In this document: positions 22,776 to 34,654 of the stretch, piece by piece
Layout of the letters: each line of letters opens with the position of its first letter
How positions within the stretch are numbered: the stretch's first letter is position 1
Source of the DNA: Blasia pusilla
Lineage: Eukaryota > Marchantiophyta > Marchantiopsida > Blasiales
Reading direction: 5' to 3'
Length of the DNA stretch: 64,000 nt
NCBI GenBank assembly: GCA_050084515.1
Contig: CM114275.1
Span: 11,036,001-11,100,000 of the forward strand
Position numbers and translations under genes: made by a program
Notes under the pieces: model-generated
What the model was told of the DNA's origin: nothing
Databases searched by the model: none
What the model saw: the letters and a program-made list of their open reading frames with translations, nothing else

Positions 22776-24080
22776 ATGCCTCCGTGCCGATACCACCCCC
22801 TGGAGCCGACCGATAGAGTTTGCGCTCAGTGCTTGAACACCAAATTGGCCCTTCTCACACGACGAGAAGGTGGCATTCGCCGACTTGTCGACCCCTACTA
22901 CACCTCAGCTTATGCTGATGAAGATGACTTCCCAGTTGATCTTCTACAGAGACCCGGCTGCGCGCACGAAAAGAAACCCGTCGCCATTTCATCGCTTCTC
23001 CGCACCGAGTCTCACCGTGAGTCCTCCGGGTCCAATGCCTTTTATTCGTGCGTTTCGGAAATTTCGACAAGATTGTCGGGAAGCGATGCTGAGAACAAAT
23101 CCGGCGCGGAAGCTACTCCGTCATATAAACCCGACGGGTACAGGTGCAAGGCCGAGCAATTAGCGTCGTGTTCCGACACTGATCATGAGAACGAGACGTC
23201 AAGACCGCCTGTCTCTAGCCTTCCCAGCCTCGGTCCGTCTATGTATTTTCAAGCAGCTGCAGAAATGGAGACAACCCCGAAGCGTGTGGGGGATTTTTCC
23301 AAGCGAGTCTGTATATCTGATCTCATCACGCAGAGCATGCGAGAAACTGACGGAAAATACCGCAAGCCGTGCACGTTCTCGCAGAATCTTCCACATAGGG
23401 TCGACTTGAAGGATCCGAGTCATGGCATCTGTCTCAAAACACCAATTTGGAAGTTCAAGCTATTCTCCAAGTCTAGTTCCATTTGGCGCCTCGACCTCAA
23501 AGGTAGCAAAGTAAGTCCGAGCAAGCGAGAGGTGGAAAGGGAGGGCGACACCAGCATGGGAGGAACGCAGAAGGAGATGACCGGTAGAAGCATACATAGT
23601 CGGAAACTCAAATCTTCTCCGCCAGATAGTCCCGTACGCCTTTGGTGCCCGAGTCCAATCGTGACATTTAGAGAAGGATCATTTCGGTGGGGGAAAGCAA
23701 GTGTTGACAAAGGAAGCACTTCTTGCAGGAGAATGGGAAAGATACAATCAGACATCGTCATACCTTTGGAGAACGAAGATTCAACCACTGGGGTCTTTCG
23801 ACGCCTCTTTGACCTAACACAGAGGAGAGGAACTGGTGCAAGCAGATCAGACACAGAGTCAACGTCTTCCTTGAGCACCATGACGCGCGGACAAGAAACG
23901 GCACCTCCGCGCGGCCAATTCGATGAGGAACATACTCAACAAGCCCAGCTTGCTGCCAACATTCTTAGTTGGATGGATGGCGCTGTAATCAAGGGCGTGC
24001 AACCCCGCAAAACGTGCTCGGTGACTGGCAGTTCGGGGGAGATCCATCGCTTCCCCGAGACAGAGTATGGTGTACAATAA
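22776..24080 (+). CDS. OCTOPUS/DUF740-like protein, short form (434 aa)
   Basis: Single-exon ORF starting at the ATG at 22,776 (…acaatATGCCTCCG). The N-terminus reads MPPCRYHP, then VCAQCLNTKLALL about ten residues on. This is the C-x2-H-P…(V)C-x2-C-L cysteine/histidine motif that opens plant OCTOPUS (DUF740) proteins. The rest is Ser/Arg/Lys-rich and probably disordered, with short aromatic-basic patches (WKFKLFSKSSSIWRLDLKGSK near residues 225-245). Arabidopsis OCTOPUS is a polar plasma-membrane protein of phloem cells linked to brassinosteroid signalling. The function in this plant is unknown. The protein is shorter than typical family members. Its neighbour at 27.2-30.1 kb carries the same motif in convergent orientation, suggesting an old local duplication. 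Confidence 0.6.
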   Translation: MPPCRYHPLEPTDRVCAQCLNTKLALLTRREGGIRRLVDPYYTSAYADEDDFPVDLLQRPGCAHEKKPVAISSLLRTESHRESSGSNAFYSCVSEISTRLSGSDAENKSGAEATPSYKPDGYRCKAEQLASCSDTDHENETSRPPVSSLPSLGPSMYFQAAAEMETTPKRVGDFSKRVCISDLITQSMRETDGKYRKPCTFSQNLPHRVDLKDPSHGICLKTPIWKFKLFSKSSSIWRLDLKGSKVSPSKREVEREGDTSMGGTQKEMTGRSIHSRKLKSSPPDSPVRLWCPSPIVTFREGSFRWGKASVDKGSTSCRRMGKIQSDIVIPLENEDSTTGVFRRLFDLTQRRGTGASRSDTESTSSLSTMTRGQETAPPRGQFDEEHTQQAQLAANILSWMDGAVIKGVQPRKTCSVTGSSGEIHRFPETEYGVQ

Positions 24081-27000
24081 AGCAATCCCGTCAAAGTGTC
24101 AATCCTTAGGCTCACGGAGACTGTTAGAAGATTTTAAGGTGATCTTGACTTCTTCTAGTCGGACTTTTTCATCGACGTGCATGGAATCTCGTAAGCGAGT
24201 AAATATTGGTAATCTCCGGGGGTCGTACCCCTCGTGTGAGAGCTGCGCTTTTGAATTGTGTTTGTCAAGCCGATGAATCTCCACTATTTATGCGCAAAAG
24301 CGAAGGAGACAGGCGCCCTATACCTTGGCAATATTGAAAGTCTTTCGCGTAGATCGAGCACGAAAGTGTTGAATTAGCGAAGATGAGGCAAAGTGATTCT
24401 CATTACCACTTTGACACTTCTTTCCTCGAAGCAGTCTGAGGGAAGGGGTTTGATAGTGGAATGATGCTTTTGGGAATAATTTGGAATCGTTCCATTGTAT
24501 TGTGGAGAAAAATTGTTTATGTGCGTGATGCTGCATAAGAATTGTGGCAAAGGAACACGACTCAAACGCCATCGTCTTGTCGGGTTCATCGGGATAGGGA
24601 ATGAACTGGGATTGTTAACGATGTAGTTTGATCTCCTATCCCGCTTGTTCGACCAACTGCGTTCAGCTGGATTAAACTTCTACTCATCGGCGTCCTTACT
24701 TGCAATTTTTCTCTCGATCAATGCTGCCAGCGCCAACCTTAACTATATAAGGACTCCTTCAATTCGGTAAACAATTTTTTTCTGGTTGAATGCTATGCAT
24801 CTATAGTCAAAACGCTTTGATGTTCCGATCTGGCTTCTGGCAAGTGGGATGGATTGAACCGCCTGTCGAACCCTCAGAAACCCGTGTAACAGCTCTGGGA
24901 GGGGCAGATTCTTCTCATTGTTTGCCTCGATTGCCCTCTTGCATGTAGATTTGATCCCGGGAGAGCAACTAATTTTGGATGGTTCCTCGAGATCCACTAA
25001 TCGCACTTCATTTTCGGAGACGTGTGATTGCCGCTTCTTCTGAAATAATTATGGAGCCCTTCCAAATATAGAATAGAATGTCGATTTCTCGTTCATACGT
25101 AAGAAGGGGAACCCATCGAAAGTAAAAAAAAAAGCCGAGAAGGTGAAGTTCACGCACGCCCGGAAAGCTACTCTAAAAAAATGACTAGCACTAAGCGTTT
25201 AGCACCAGCTTCACAAGACATTTGCTTGGGCACGAATTCGCTTCAAAATCCCATTTGTTTGGGCTTTGGTACGTTGCAAAATTACAAACTCTTTTCATAA
25301 TTACAGTGAGTAAAAAAACCCCATTTTGCAATTGGAAATGATTGAACACAGTCAGTAAGGAATGAATCAGAATCATACTTCTCCCATAATCCTGTACATC
25401 TTTGTGATTAGAGGGACGAAACTTAAATGGGTTTCTTACGCCTGCCGCTTGTAATAATCTCCCTTGGGCTCGCAAAAGGGGGGCAGAAGCCGTGAAAGCT
25501 AAGAGCCTCCTTGACTTGAAATGAAGATTTTGCACTTGATGCAAAAGTCAATTTTGAACGCAATGGCCGTCCACGGAGCTCTGGCTTGTTCGAGACGTCA
25601 GGAAACTAGACTAATTTGTCCTCTCGAATTTGAAAGTGTTTTGAGAGCGCCCCAGCAATGATACAGGAAATGAAGCTTCCTTGCTTTACAATCTGCCAGA
25701 GAAAATCCCGGTTTAACTCATTCTTTTCTCCTCTTATCCCCTGGCTCCACGAGACACGGAGCTGGTGCTTGTGCTGTCGCGGAACAAAAACCTCATGTTG
25801 TATCACCATTTTCAGATTTAGGAAGTTAAGAAAGAAATTTCTTTATTTGCGCATTAATCAAAAACAACGCAGATGCGAGGAAACAAGGTCCACGGACTGA
25901 TTGAAGTAGAAACCAAACCAAAGTGACGAGTCGTAAGGCGTTAAGAAAGCAAAAGCGCCTGAGAAATAAATTTCGGAATGCTGTCAAGGTGCGACGCACA
26001 AAAGTTCGAGAAATATCCTCTGAATCAAACATGACAACGACCGGATCTCCCTCGGAAAGACTGAGAGTGGCGTGTCCATGTCGGCAATATTCTTTCGTAC
26101 GCCGAAGCCGTTTCCTCATTGGTGAATTGTTGATGAATTTGGTTAGAACTGCTGGAAATAATTCTTTCTGTCTGAACCAACCCCCGTCGTACTTTAACTG
26201 GAGAGAAAACAGGTTAACAGATCGGATGAACGAAATTGGTTGAGGCGGGTAGGTGAAACTGGCTGAACTCATTTTAAGAGCCAACTCTCGGCTCAGCACA
26301 GGTTTGTCGAAACTACCACATCGCTTGGGACAGTGGATCACGTGCGCACACAGGTGCCTTCCTTACTCTAAACCAGACAGAAACATCCACTAACAAAGCT
26401 TATAAGCTTATCGTCTTCCTCAAGTGATTCAAGCATGTCAATTAATCCATTGATCCACATGAAATGTCATGAAGCTTGCATGATTTTTTTGCCAGCGGGA
26501 CTACATAGCCAACTTGGAGGACCGTAGTCTTTGTTTCAGAGTATGTTAGAAGACATACAAACGTCTACGTCAATTTGTGACGAATCACTCAAAAGCCTCG
26601 GGACTAAGACTACCTACTGATCTCCTATGGCGACCTCACTGCATAATTTACAAGAATAGAGATAAGAGGTTATTCGACCTCCCTCCCTACTTGTCACAAT
26701 ATGTTCGCATACCCCATCACACGAATTGGCGTGTGACCCTCAGCCAACTCATATGGTACTTTGCCAGACAAGCAGGTGTCGATAGATCTTGACAGCAGAC
26801 AACATGGCCAACACCACCTTGGAGCAGTGCCATGCAGTTTGACAACAATGAAAAGGGCCACCGACATTTTCAGTGGTAGTTGAGCGCCCTGCTCTTCCGT
26901 AATTGTAGCAAACCGGGAGCTGCAGCCATTGACGGTTCCTTTGACCCTGACTAATTTCTTCACGCCAGCAAATTTTGCAGAGCTCTTCAGCGTTGGATAG

Positions 27001-27177
27001 GATTCACTTCAAAGAATCCTGCATGCCTTCAGACGAAGTTGAGTGGGATGACAACCTCTTTGTAGTAGTGATCAGATTGACTCCTCAGGAGTGAAGTTGC
27101 ATCGTGGAATTGCAAGACTCGAAACTTCCCCGTACATCCAACCTGCATGGGTGATCTCGGTCAAAGAAAATCTGGCA
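24081..27177. other. Convergent intergenic region between the two OCTOPUS-like genes
   Basis: It must contain both 3' UTRs. The open frames here (for example 25,826-26,341 minus, 171 aa) show no domain, no homology to the flanking genes and no codon pattern I would trust. No transposon ends or RNA genes were recognised. Confidence 0.5.
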
Positions 27178-30129
27178 TCATCGTGTTGCCTCTCCTCGTA
27201 GGGGAGATCCCTTGGAAAAACTGCGCCAGGGGCTCGTGTTGAAGCTGGAATTGGGCGAAGTACGACGACTTAGCTTCTTACCCAGCCGAATCAGGGAAGA
27301 AAACGCTCCTTCCTTGTCTTGAGAACCGTCATCCCTTTTCCTATTCGCCATACTGTGGACCGACCAGGTGGGATCCGTCAAGCATGAACTCCAGGAGCTG
27401 CTCCTGCTGCGTCTACTACTACAACGGGACAATGTTATCTGTGGGCTCTTGCTGCTGGAACGGGACAGAGATGGCCGCATTGGACTGCTATTGTGCGAGA
27501 GAGATTCTCTCAGGGGGCTTGTCTTCTGGGAAGATTCCATTTCAATCAGCGATGAAACTGTCTCGCTTGTCCCATTGTTAACCTCGTCTTGCAACACATC
27601 CGGGGATACAAGACCAACTGTATTTTCCGCATCTTGAGGAGAAATAGCGATGGAGCTTCTCTCATGGGTGATTGTAGGGGATGGAGATCTCTGCCTCGGC
27701 TTATGAAACTCTGTGTCAGAGAGGGAGGAAGACGTACGATGGTGCGCGTTGCTCATCAATTGAGCAGTGTGTGTAGAATCTGTTCTTCTCCCCATATCAT
27801 GAGGTTGCGGGGAAGAACGAGGCCAGAGAAACTTCTTTCGCATAGACGGAGACATATGGAAGTTCTTCCAGGGGCTTAATCGGGTGCTCGAGGAGCGATT
27901 GGCTAGACCATCTTTGCTCAGTTCATGATCTGCATCAAGTGTTTCCGAAATATGGTCTGACCCTGGTGTCCAATCTCCTGAGTCCACAACCTCAAAAGCA
28001 TCGTCTGGCTTGAAAGCTCTGCGCTCCCCGGTGTGCAAGTGGGATTCGTCTCCGTCCAGGTAAAACAAGGACCTTAGAGAGCTTCGGGCTGGAGTGATGT
28101 CTGAGTCGGTGCTTTCTCTGGCGTAGGAATCACTCATACTCCTGGACGAAAGCGCAGGGCCAGTGTAGGACGCCTCCCCGTGAAGATCATAATGACTCTC
28201 ACCTCGACCGGCTTCCTCAATCTCGGTCACGATGCTTTTCCCCTTGAACTGCCTCAGCTTCCGATTGGTAGGAAAGAAACATGAATCAGGAGAATCACTG
28301 CCCTCGTTGTGTGCTGCTCTGATATAATCTTCCCCATATCCGCTTTCGGAATCTTGCTCGAAGACCGTGGTGAGCTCCTCCTTGCCCAAGAAACTCATCT
28401 CACCAGAACCTGAAGCCAATGACTCCCCCCAATCCTGCTTAGGCTCCACTCGCCTGTCACTCCAAGGGGGGCTTCTGAAGCCTTCGGATGTGTTCCTTTC
28501 CAGATCCAAAGCCCTCCTCGGTAGTTCTGATATTGGTATGAAGTCGATGATCCCGTTTGCCCCGAGATCTCCATCACGAGAGACTTCCACATAGTGATCA
28601 AATGGGCTCATGAAACCATCTTCGTCTTGCCAGTGATGTGCAGCGATTCTCTCGCCTGGAATACAGGAATCTTTCTGCTTCCCATTGTACATATAGGGTC
28701 GAGGCCCCCTGCTTCTCCCTGTGGTTGGCAAATGTGAGTCCACTGTCAATTGTGGTTGACTCATGAGTCCATAGGAGTAAATTGACAGTCTCCTGTGACG
28801 GAGCCTCTCGTGTGCAATATGTGCTTCATCCCTCCTCATGTTCAGCTTCCCCCCTGATTGAGGGAAACAACTGTTGGAGAAAGGGGTTGGCCTGTCACTT
28901 GAATCATCCTCACACCTGTCCATATATCCCTGAGAAGCTGTCCCAGGGTAATGTTTTCTACACTCGGACGGGTAGTCATCCACTTTACTGTCACTCCTGG
29001 CTGCGCTGCCGGACTTTTTCCTTACCATGTTCCATATGCTGCGACGCGATTCGGGAAAAGTCTTGACTGGTGGAACATACGCAGAGGCAAAAGGAAGTTT
29101 GGTAAGGCCGAACTGCTCCCAACTCCTATCCCGCTCATAACTGTGGCTGGCCACTGTGCTGGGTTTTCGCCGTGGTGTCGTAAATTCTCTCTCCATGCAA
29201 TCAAAATCGGCAAGCCCCTTGCAACTTTCCTCGACGGATGCCATTGCACGACTCTCCAAGGACGACGCATCTTCTCCTCTACTCAGCTTCCCGTTCACCC
29301 GGCTGCCATATTGAATGTTCCATTGCTCGCCCTTGAAGCTCGACTGGAAGAATGGCCGAGCATCCCGGTAATCTGCGTCAATTACACTGAAAGCTGAGCG
29401 CGAGCGCGTCGTCGAGTGATTTTCTACATCTCTTGGCTTCATGTCTCTGCCCGATCTCCCATGCCAAACGTCCGCCTCTTCCTTCTTTTCGGATCGCCAA
29501 AACACAGTCCATGACTGCCTCCTACTTCCGGAGCGGGAATAATTCGTGGAAGCTGGACTCCCTTTGCTATTAGAGCGAGAAAACCTGCCACTCTTCGGCT
29601 CCGCATTCATCAGTGCATGAATGGTCTGCACATTTCCTTGCTCAGGTTCCACCGGTGTGATTTCACAAATCTCTCTCTTCTTTCGCGCCACTCCCTCTTG
29701 TCCAGACCTGGACTTCGCTGTCAGTTTCCTGTCAAAGATGCTGCCATCGTTGGCGGACACTTCCTTCCGTCTCGACTCGCGAAGCTGGCGCCCACTGAAG
29801 CTTCGCCCGATTTCCTCACTCGCTCGAGACAAGGTGGCCTCCCTATGCATATCTCTACCCAACGCTACCTCATATTCGGCAGGTCTCGTGTAGTCAGTTT
29901 TTATGAGAGTAGCAATGGTGTTGACAATTTTGCCCCCTCTCGCCGCCCCATCTCTGCTCGCGACGGAGGACGAAGTTGAAGTACTTTCCTTCCATAAGTA
30001 CGGATCCTCGGCTCTATTTTTGTTAAATCGCCTTCTATCTGAAGATGACAACTCCTTACCGAGTCTGTCACTTACACATGATCCACATACTCCTACTCTG
30101 CCCTCATCAGGGTGCTTTGTGCATCCCAT
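27178..30129 (-). CDS. OCTOPUS/DUF740-like protein, long form (983 aa)
   Basis: Single long ORF on the minus strand. The frame extends to 30,156 only from a GTG, so I start at the first ATG (30,129), giving MGCTKHPDEGRVGVCGSC. The C-x2-H-P-x(6)-V-C-x2-C motif is at the very N-terminus, as in plant OCTOPUS (DUF740) proteins. The long remainder is Ser/Arg-rich with recurrent basic-aromatic patches: SWTVFWRSEKK, RRSIWNMVRKKSG, PWKNFHMSPSMRKKFLWPR and, at the end, SPWRSFSKGSPLRGEATR. Several acidic stretches also occur. Such patches suggest membrane-peripheral anchoring. The length fits the upper range for the family. The 5' side carries a (GA)n tract (sense strand) starting 34 bp upstream of the ATG and a four-codon upstream ORF (ATG to TAA). 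I am confident it is a real gene and moderately confident of the family. Confidence 0.7.
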   Translation of the reverse strand: MGCTKHPDEGRVGVCGSCVSDRLGKELSSSDRRRFNKNRAEDPYLWKESTSTSSSVASRDGAARGGKIVNTIATLIKTDYTRPAEYEVALGRDMHREATLSRASEEIGRSFSGRQLRESRRKEVSANDGSIFDRKLTAKSRSGQEGVARKKREICEITPVEPEQGNVQTIHALMNAEPKSGRFSRSNSKGSPASTNYSRSGSRRQSWTVFWRSEKKEEADVWHGRSGRDMKPRDVENHSTTRSRSAFSVIDADYRDARPFFQSSFKGEQWNIQYGSRVNGKLSRGEDASSLESRAMASVEESCKGLADFDCMEREFTTPRRKPSTVASHSYERDRSWEQFGLTKLPFASAYVPPVKTFPESRRSIWNMVRKKSGSAARSDSKVDDYPSECRKHYPGTASQGYMDRCEDDSSDRPTPFSNSCFPQSGGKLNMRRDEAHIAHERLRHRRLSIYSYGLMSQPQLTVDSHLPTTGRSRGPRPYMYNGKQKDSCIPGERIAAHHWQDEDGFMSPFDHYVEVSRDGDLGANGIIDFIPISELPRRALDLERNTSEGFRSPPWSDRRVEPKQDWGESLASGSGEMSFLGKEELTTVFEQDSESGYGEDYIRAAHNEGSDSPDSCFFPTNRKLRQFKGKSIVTEIEEAGRGESHYDLHGEASYTGPALSSRSMSDSYARESTDSDITPARSSLRSLFYLDGDESHLHTGERRAFKPDDAFEVVDSGDWTPGSDHISETLDADHELSKDGLANRSSSTRLSPWKNFHMSPSMRKKFLWPRSSPQPHDMGRRTDSTHTAQLMSNAHHRTSSSLSDTEFHKPRQRSPSPTITHERSSIAISPQDAENTVGLVSPDVLQDEVNNGTSETVSSLIEMESSQKTSPLRESLSHNSSPMRPSLSRSSSKSPQITLSRCSSRRSRSSSWSSCLTDPTWSVHSMANRKRDDGSQDKEGAFSSLIRLGKKLSRRTSPNSSFNTSPWRSFSKGSPLRGEATR

Positions 30130-30156
30130 CCTCTGCCCTTCAACCTGATTATGCAC

Positions 30157-30162
<6 letters not shown>

Positions 30163-30219
<57 letters not shown>
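30163..30219. repeat. (CT)n microsatellite in the 5' UTR/promoter of the long OCTOPUS-like gene
   Basis: About 28 CT units, reading as (GA)n on the gene's sense strand, immediately upstream of the start codon. GA tracts near plant starts can bind BBR/BPC GAGA-binding factors. Regulation by this tract is inference. Confidence 0.95.
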
Positions 30220-30223
<4 letters not shown>

Positions 30224-30462
30224 CTATTGGGGATCCCAATCAGGTAAAGTAGATGGTGAAGAGATTCTTGGTTGACCCTTGGAAGCTCCGCACGAACATG
30301 TTGCTTGGTCAGCACTCACACTATATGAGAGTGTCTCCCTCCTCTCATATGGTACCTTCTTCACTTCTTCCTCTTTCTACACCCATCCCAGTCTCAAGCA
30401 CCGTCCAACCAGGGCGCGGGGTCTATGGTCGCAAGGCTACGACAGGCACTACTTAAGGAGTA

Positions 30463-30505
<43 letters not shown>

Positions 30506-31829
30506 CATTTCAGTTTGATGATGGGAAGTTACTGCAGTTCTGTACCAATCCCTGAAGAAGTCTACTGCCGATTCGAGCTCGATCAGAGCAAGCACAGAGT
30601 TTCATTCCACTTCAACCTGCTTGGCACTCGACAACTAGACCCATCGCCCCACACAGCCATAGCTTACGCCTCCAGCTCGGAAACAGAAATTCTAGAACGT
30701 TAGCAGGCTAGGTACATCGGTGAGCGTGAAGAGGGATTAGACGAAGCAGAGAGTGACGATCGGATCCCCGAATATGTACGAGAAATTGAAGACGAAAACA
30801 CAGAATGAGAAGGAACATGTGTCCAAAAGGACAAAAAAGCTACACAATTCTCGAACTAGCTGTAGCCAGGAGGAGAGGAGCGACACATGGACATCCCCAT
30901 TCGAACAGAACGAGCTAGCCTAACTCAACACATAGCTAATGAAAACACCAATCTGACAAAGACGAGGGGTTTGGAATCATGCACCTCTGACCCGCTACGA
31001 GACATCATCGACGCAAAGCGAAACATGGACCACACACGAGAACAACAAAGTCTGTGTCGGGCGGGCAGAGCAAAAAGACAACGTTCTTTTCCACTGCAAT
31101 CCCCCTTGACCATCGAGGATCGCAAGCAGGTTTCGCATCACTACCAGGTGATCCGTGCGTGCCCACTTCGCATAGACACCTAAGTCTTTCTGCCATCTTC
31201 CGAGCTAGGAGCGATTTAAACCCCACGTTCGAGCCCCACCGCCTTCGCTTTGGATGTTCCGCCCCTTCTTACTCCTCCCCCTCACTCAACTTCGATGTTC
31301 CAGACCTCCGGCACCTTTCTTCACCCCTCATCCACCTATGCCCCCGCCCCGTTCTTCTTTCCTCTCACCATTCCTTCTCATTATACCAGCTCTCCTCCAT
31401 CCAACACAATGGTCAGAGTAACAACAACCCACAGCAACAGTATATTCGCGTCCCTTCTGTTCACTAGCTTCAGTTCAAACATCACGGAAGATAAGCGAAG
31501 GAGAAACGGTGAAGGGACCTCTGTCCATGCTGCAGAGGGTAGTATAATATGTGCATACAATACAAATGTTAAGAATGACCTCGCTCTGTACAAGAACTCT
31601 TGGCTCACGTACGAGTCTGCACGACTAGTTTCAGCTCCGATTCCCTCCGAGCTTCAGAAGCCTGTTTTGCGTTTTGCCGGCGCTTGTGATTATTTTTACC
31701 CTTACGTATGATCAACCGGCGCTAATTTAGTTTCGCGTCTAGGATGCCCACGTCGCTTTCTCCCTACATGTTCCTCATCCTAGATTCTACGTCCTATTGC
31801 TCTTCGCCCCATCACCCAACAAACTTTGT
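30220..31829. other. Upstream region of the long OCTOPUS-like gene, no gene recognised
   Basis: Contains a second (CT)n tract (30,465-30,502) and balanced composition sequence. The open frames at 30,887-31,711 have no recognisable domain. It likely includes the promoter of the minus-strand gene and, at its right end, the start of the non-LTR element. Confidence 0.45.
30465..30502. repeat. (CT)n microsatellite
   Basis: About 19 CT units, 300 bp upstream of the first tract and on the same side of the long OCTOPUS-like gene. Confidence 0.95.
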
Positions 31830-32412
31830 TTTTCCCATTAGAAAGGTTAGCGCGTGACCCCACATATATAAATGTTTGGTATTTCTTATTATTCTTCACA
31901 CAATGGGTTTTAGTCCTCCCTCCAAGGGGTGGTGCAACGAGTCATCGTGAAACTTCCACGCGTATTCAACGCTTTATGATTGGGGATTGGGAGAATCTTC
32001 AAAATGAGCATGTACTTCGAGCAGTGGCCTTAGCTGCGGCTCATCCCACTCAACATGCCAATCATGGGAGGGCTTCAATACAACAACGCCTTCGACGAAG
32101 TCTACTTTTGGGGCAGGTTGGTGAGTTTTCACGTGCAGCTCGAGCATTGGGTCCTCTTTCTCCGACGATTCCAAGTGCGGAGACAGTGGCTCTCTTAGAA
32201 GCTCTTCATCCTCCTTCAAGTGGCGATGCTCCATCTTCTGTGGAAGACTATACAACGGACCTTGACTTGGAGCTTGACTTGGAGGTTTTCACAAGGGCTT
32301 TTCTGCATACTCCTCGCTTATCAAGAAGCGGGCTATCAGGGATGGTTTTTCACATCTCCGCGATTGCTTTATCCTAGTAGATTCAGCAAGTGGCTTTGTC
32401 TCTCTATTTTAG

Positions 32413-33200
32413 GTGTGTGCACATATGGCGGCAGGTCGTCTCCCATTCTCTATCTCTAGGCTCTCAGGGGCTTGTCGTTTGTTGGCTATGGATAAGCCTC
32501 CTTCAGGTGTGCGCCCTTTGGCTATTAGAGAGGTTTTATACGGCTTGGCTAGTCAATCCCTATGCTTGCAATTTCGTCCTCACTTTAGTGCCCACTTATT
32601 TCCTCATCAATTTGGAGTGGCAACTCCTGGAGGTTGTAAGGCTGTGGTGCATGGGATTCGCTCCACTCTTGATATTCATCCAGATTGGGTAGCAATTTAA
32701 GTCGATGTGGATAACACATTCAATTCAATTTCTCGTGCGGCCATCTTTGAGGAGTTACGTTGTGTAGGAGGACAACTCGCAAGCCTCATTCCATTTGTTC
32801 GCTCCTTCTATGCCTATGATACACCCATTATCTATTCCCATCATGCTACTTCTGGGGAATATAGTATTCTACAATCGGCTTGTGGCACACGTCAAGGTGA
32901 TCCCATGGGGGGTCCACTCTTTGCCATTGCCCATTTTCGTGCCCTTCAAGCATCAGCGCAAGCATTTCCCATCTTGTCTTTTCCCTTCTATTGCTGATGA
33001 CACTCACATTATAGGTCCTCCTTCTGAAGTGGTTCTTGCTTATACCTATTTCGTGGAGCAACTCTCTTTCTTAAACCTTAAAATCCAACCTAGTAAATAT
33101 GGAGTATGGTCTCCTTCATGCCTTCCCTCAAAATTCACCCCACCTACTCCTAATTTTCCCATCTACATTTAAGGGGTTAGAGTTCTTGGGGTCCCAATTG
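32413..33200 (+). pseudogene. LINE-type reverse transcriptase, copy 1
   Basis: Recognisable palm motifs: MDKPPSGVRPLAIREVLYGL, FGVATPGGCKAVVHGI, VDVDNTFNSIS (motif A, Asp near 32,705), CGTRQGDPMGGPLFA (motif B) and ADDTHIIG (motif C, near 32,993), then VRVLGVPIG. The frame is broken by a TAA at 32,698 (CAA expected from context), a frameshift near 32,985 and a TAA near 33,170. The role in an intact element would be target-primed reverse transcription. Confidence 0.85.
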
Positions 33201-33929
33201 GCTTCATCGACTATGTCTCAAAGTTCTTGGATGAGGCCCTTTTGAAAGACGTGGAATGGCTTCATTTGATACCTCATCTTGGGGATCCCCAAGTGGCTTA
33301 TGGGATTCTCTCCCAATGTTTTCTACGACGTCCTTCCTACCTTCTTCGCACTTTTCCTCCCACTTCAAGGTTCTTACATTGGTTGGCCTCTTTTGATGCT
33401 TCTATCTTGGCAACTTTTGGTAACTTCTTGGCCCGAATACCTTTGAGGGAGAGGATGGTGTCTTTGCTTCACGACAAGCTATCTTGCCTATTTCTTTTGG
33501 AGGGATGGGACTGTCCTCCACAGTCGCATATGCTCCCGCCTTTTTGGGGAGTTGGGCGTTGGTAGCACCAATTATGGCTTCAAGGTTTCTCCAAGGAGAT
33601 ACACCTATCTTGATGGATCATATCGCCTATGTAGAGGAGGGGGACTTGTTATTTCAACAACAACTGAGATCTGCACGAGCTCTTCTTCCTCTTGCTATAT
33701 AAGCAATTCTACCCCCTTTCCTTCAACTGATTACGGAAGGGTTTGATCGACTTCAAGAGCATATCTCCGAGAATCTGCATCAAATCAACTTTTCCAGCAT
33801 TCTCTCAGAGGCATCCTCCCATGCTAATCGAGCTCGTCTACGTTCATGTGCATGTACCAGAGCGGGGGCGTGGCTTCCTGCAAATCCTCTTATTCTTCCA
33901 TTTCATCTTCCTTGAAGTATATTCTCGAC

Positions 33930-34654
33930 AGCTTTGCGGTTACGTCTTGGACTTCCCCATCCTTCTCTCTTAGATGTGCCGAATTGTGTATGCAGGGATC
34001 CCATTGATGCCAAGGGTATCCATATTCTCCGATGTGCACATGGTGGAGAACGAACGGCCACACATGATGTCATTAGAGAGGCGGTAGCATCGGTGGCTCG
34101 TACTGCAGGATACACCGTTGGGGCAAGAGCAACTCCATGTCCTACCTTCAACCACACAAGAAACCTCTCGTCCGATAGTGGATCTTGTTATGTCTCGAGG
34201 TGGATTCCGAACACTAGGTGATGTGGTGGTTGTTGATCCAACACGTTCTGACTTGGTGTGTCGAGCTGCACATACCAAAGGTTTGGCGGCCGAAGCTGCA
34301 GCAAGAATCAAGGAGTTAAGTTATGATGTGAGACATGCGACTGATGGATTTATTCCTTTTGCAGTGGAAGTATTCGGTCATTTACATGTGTCTTTTGATA
34401 CTTTCCTGAAAACATGTCCTCACCACTCCCTCGAGAATCATCACCTTGCCCCTTCCCGTAGTCCTTCTCTCTCGGTAGTTACTACTTATTTTTGGCAATG
34501 CATCTCAGTGGCCTTACAACGTGCACAAGCCTTGGCATTGATACGTCGTGCGGAGGTGGTGGGGGGTCGCTCGCCTCGTCGTCCATTCACGTCTGACCAA
34601 CCACTTGTGTTCTTGTCAGATTTATTTCAGGCTGACAATCGTGTATCTGGTTGA
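33930..34654 (+). pseudogene. Restriction-like endonuclease domain of the LINE, copy 1
   Basis: The frames show a zinc-binding C-x-C-x9-H-x3-C (NCVCRDPIDAKGIHILRC), then HGGERTATHDVIREAVASVA. After a frame change come RPIVDLVMS and GDVVVVDPT, which fit the acidic core of the PD-(D/E)xK fold. The tail continues ARIKELSYDVRHATDGFIPF and FGHLHVSFDTF. In R2-type elements this module nicks the target DNA. The assignment is by motif pattern and order after the RT. Confidence 0.65.

Noticed and set aside
25826-26341. 171-aa minus-strand frame between the OCTOPUS-like genes
   Set aside because: No domain, unusual composition and no neighbouring exon support. It lies in the expected 3' regions.
30130-30156. 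Longer N-terminus of the long OCTOPUS-like protein starting at 30,156
   Set aside because: The codon there is GTG. The first ATG in frame is at 30,129, which also puts the cysteine motif right at the N-terminus.
31054-31711. Overlapping 137-aa and 153-aa frames before the LINE
   Set aside because: Pro/Ser/His-rich low-complexity translations in two overlapping frames, with no recognisable motif.
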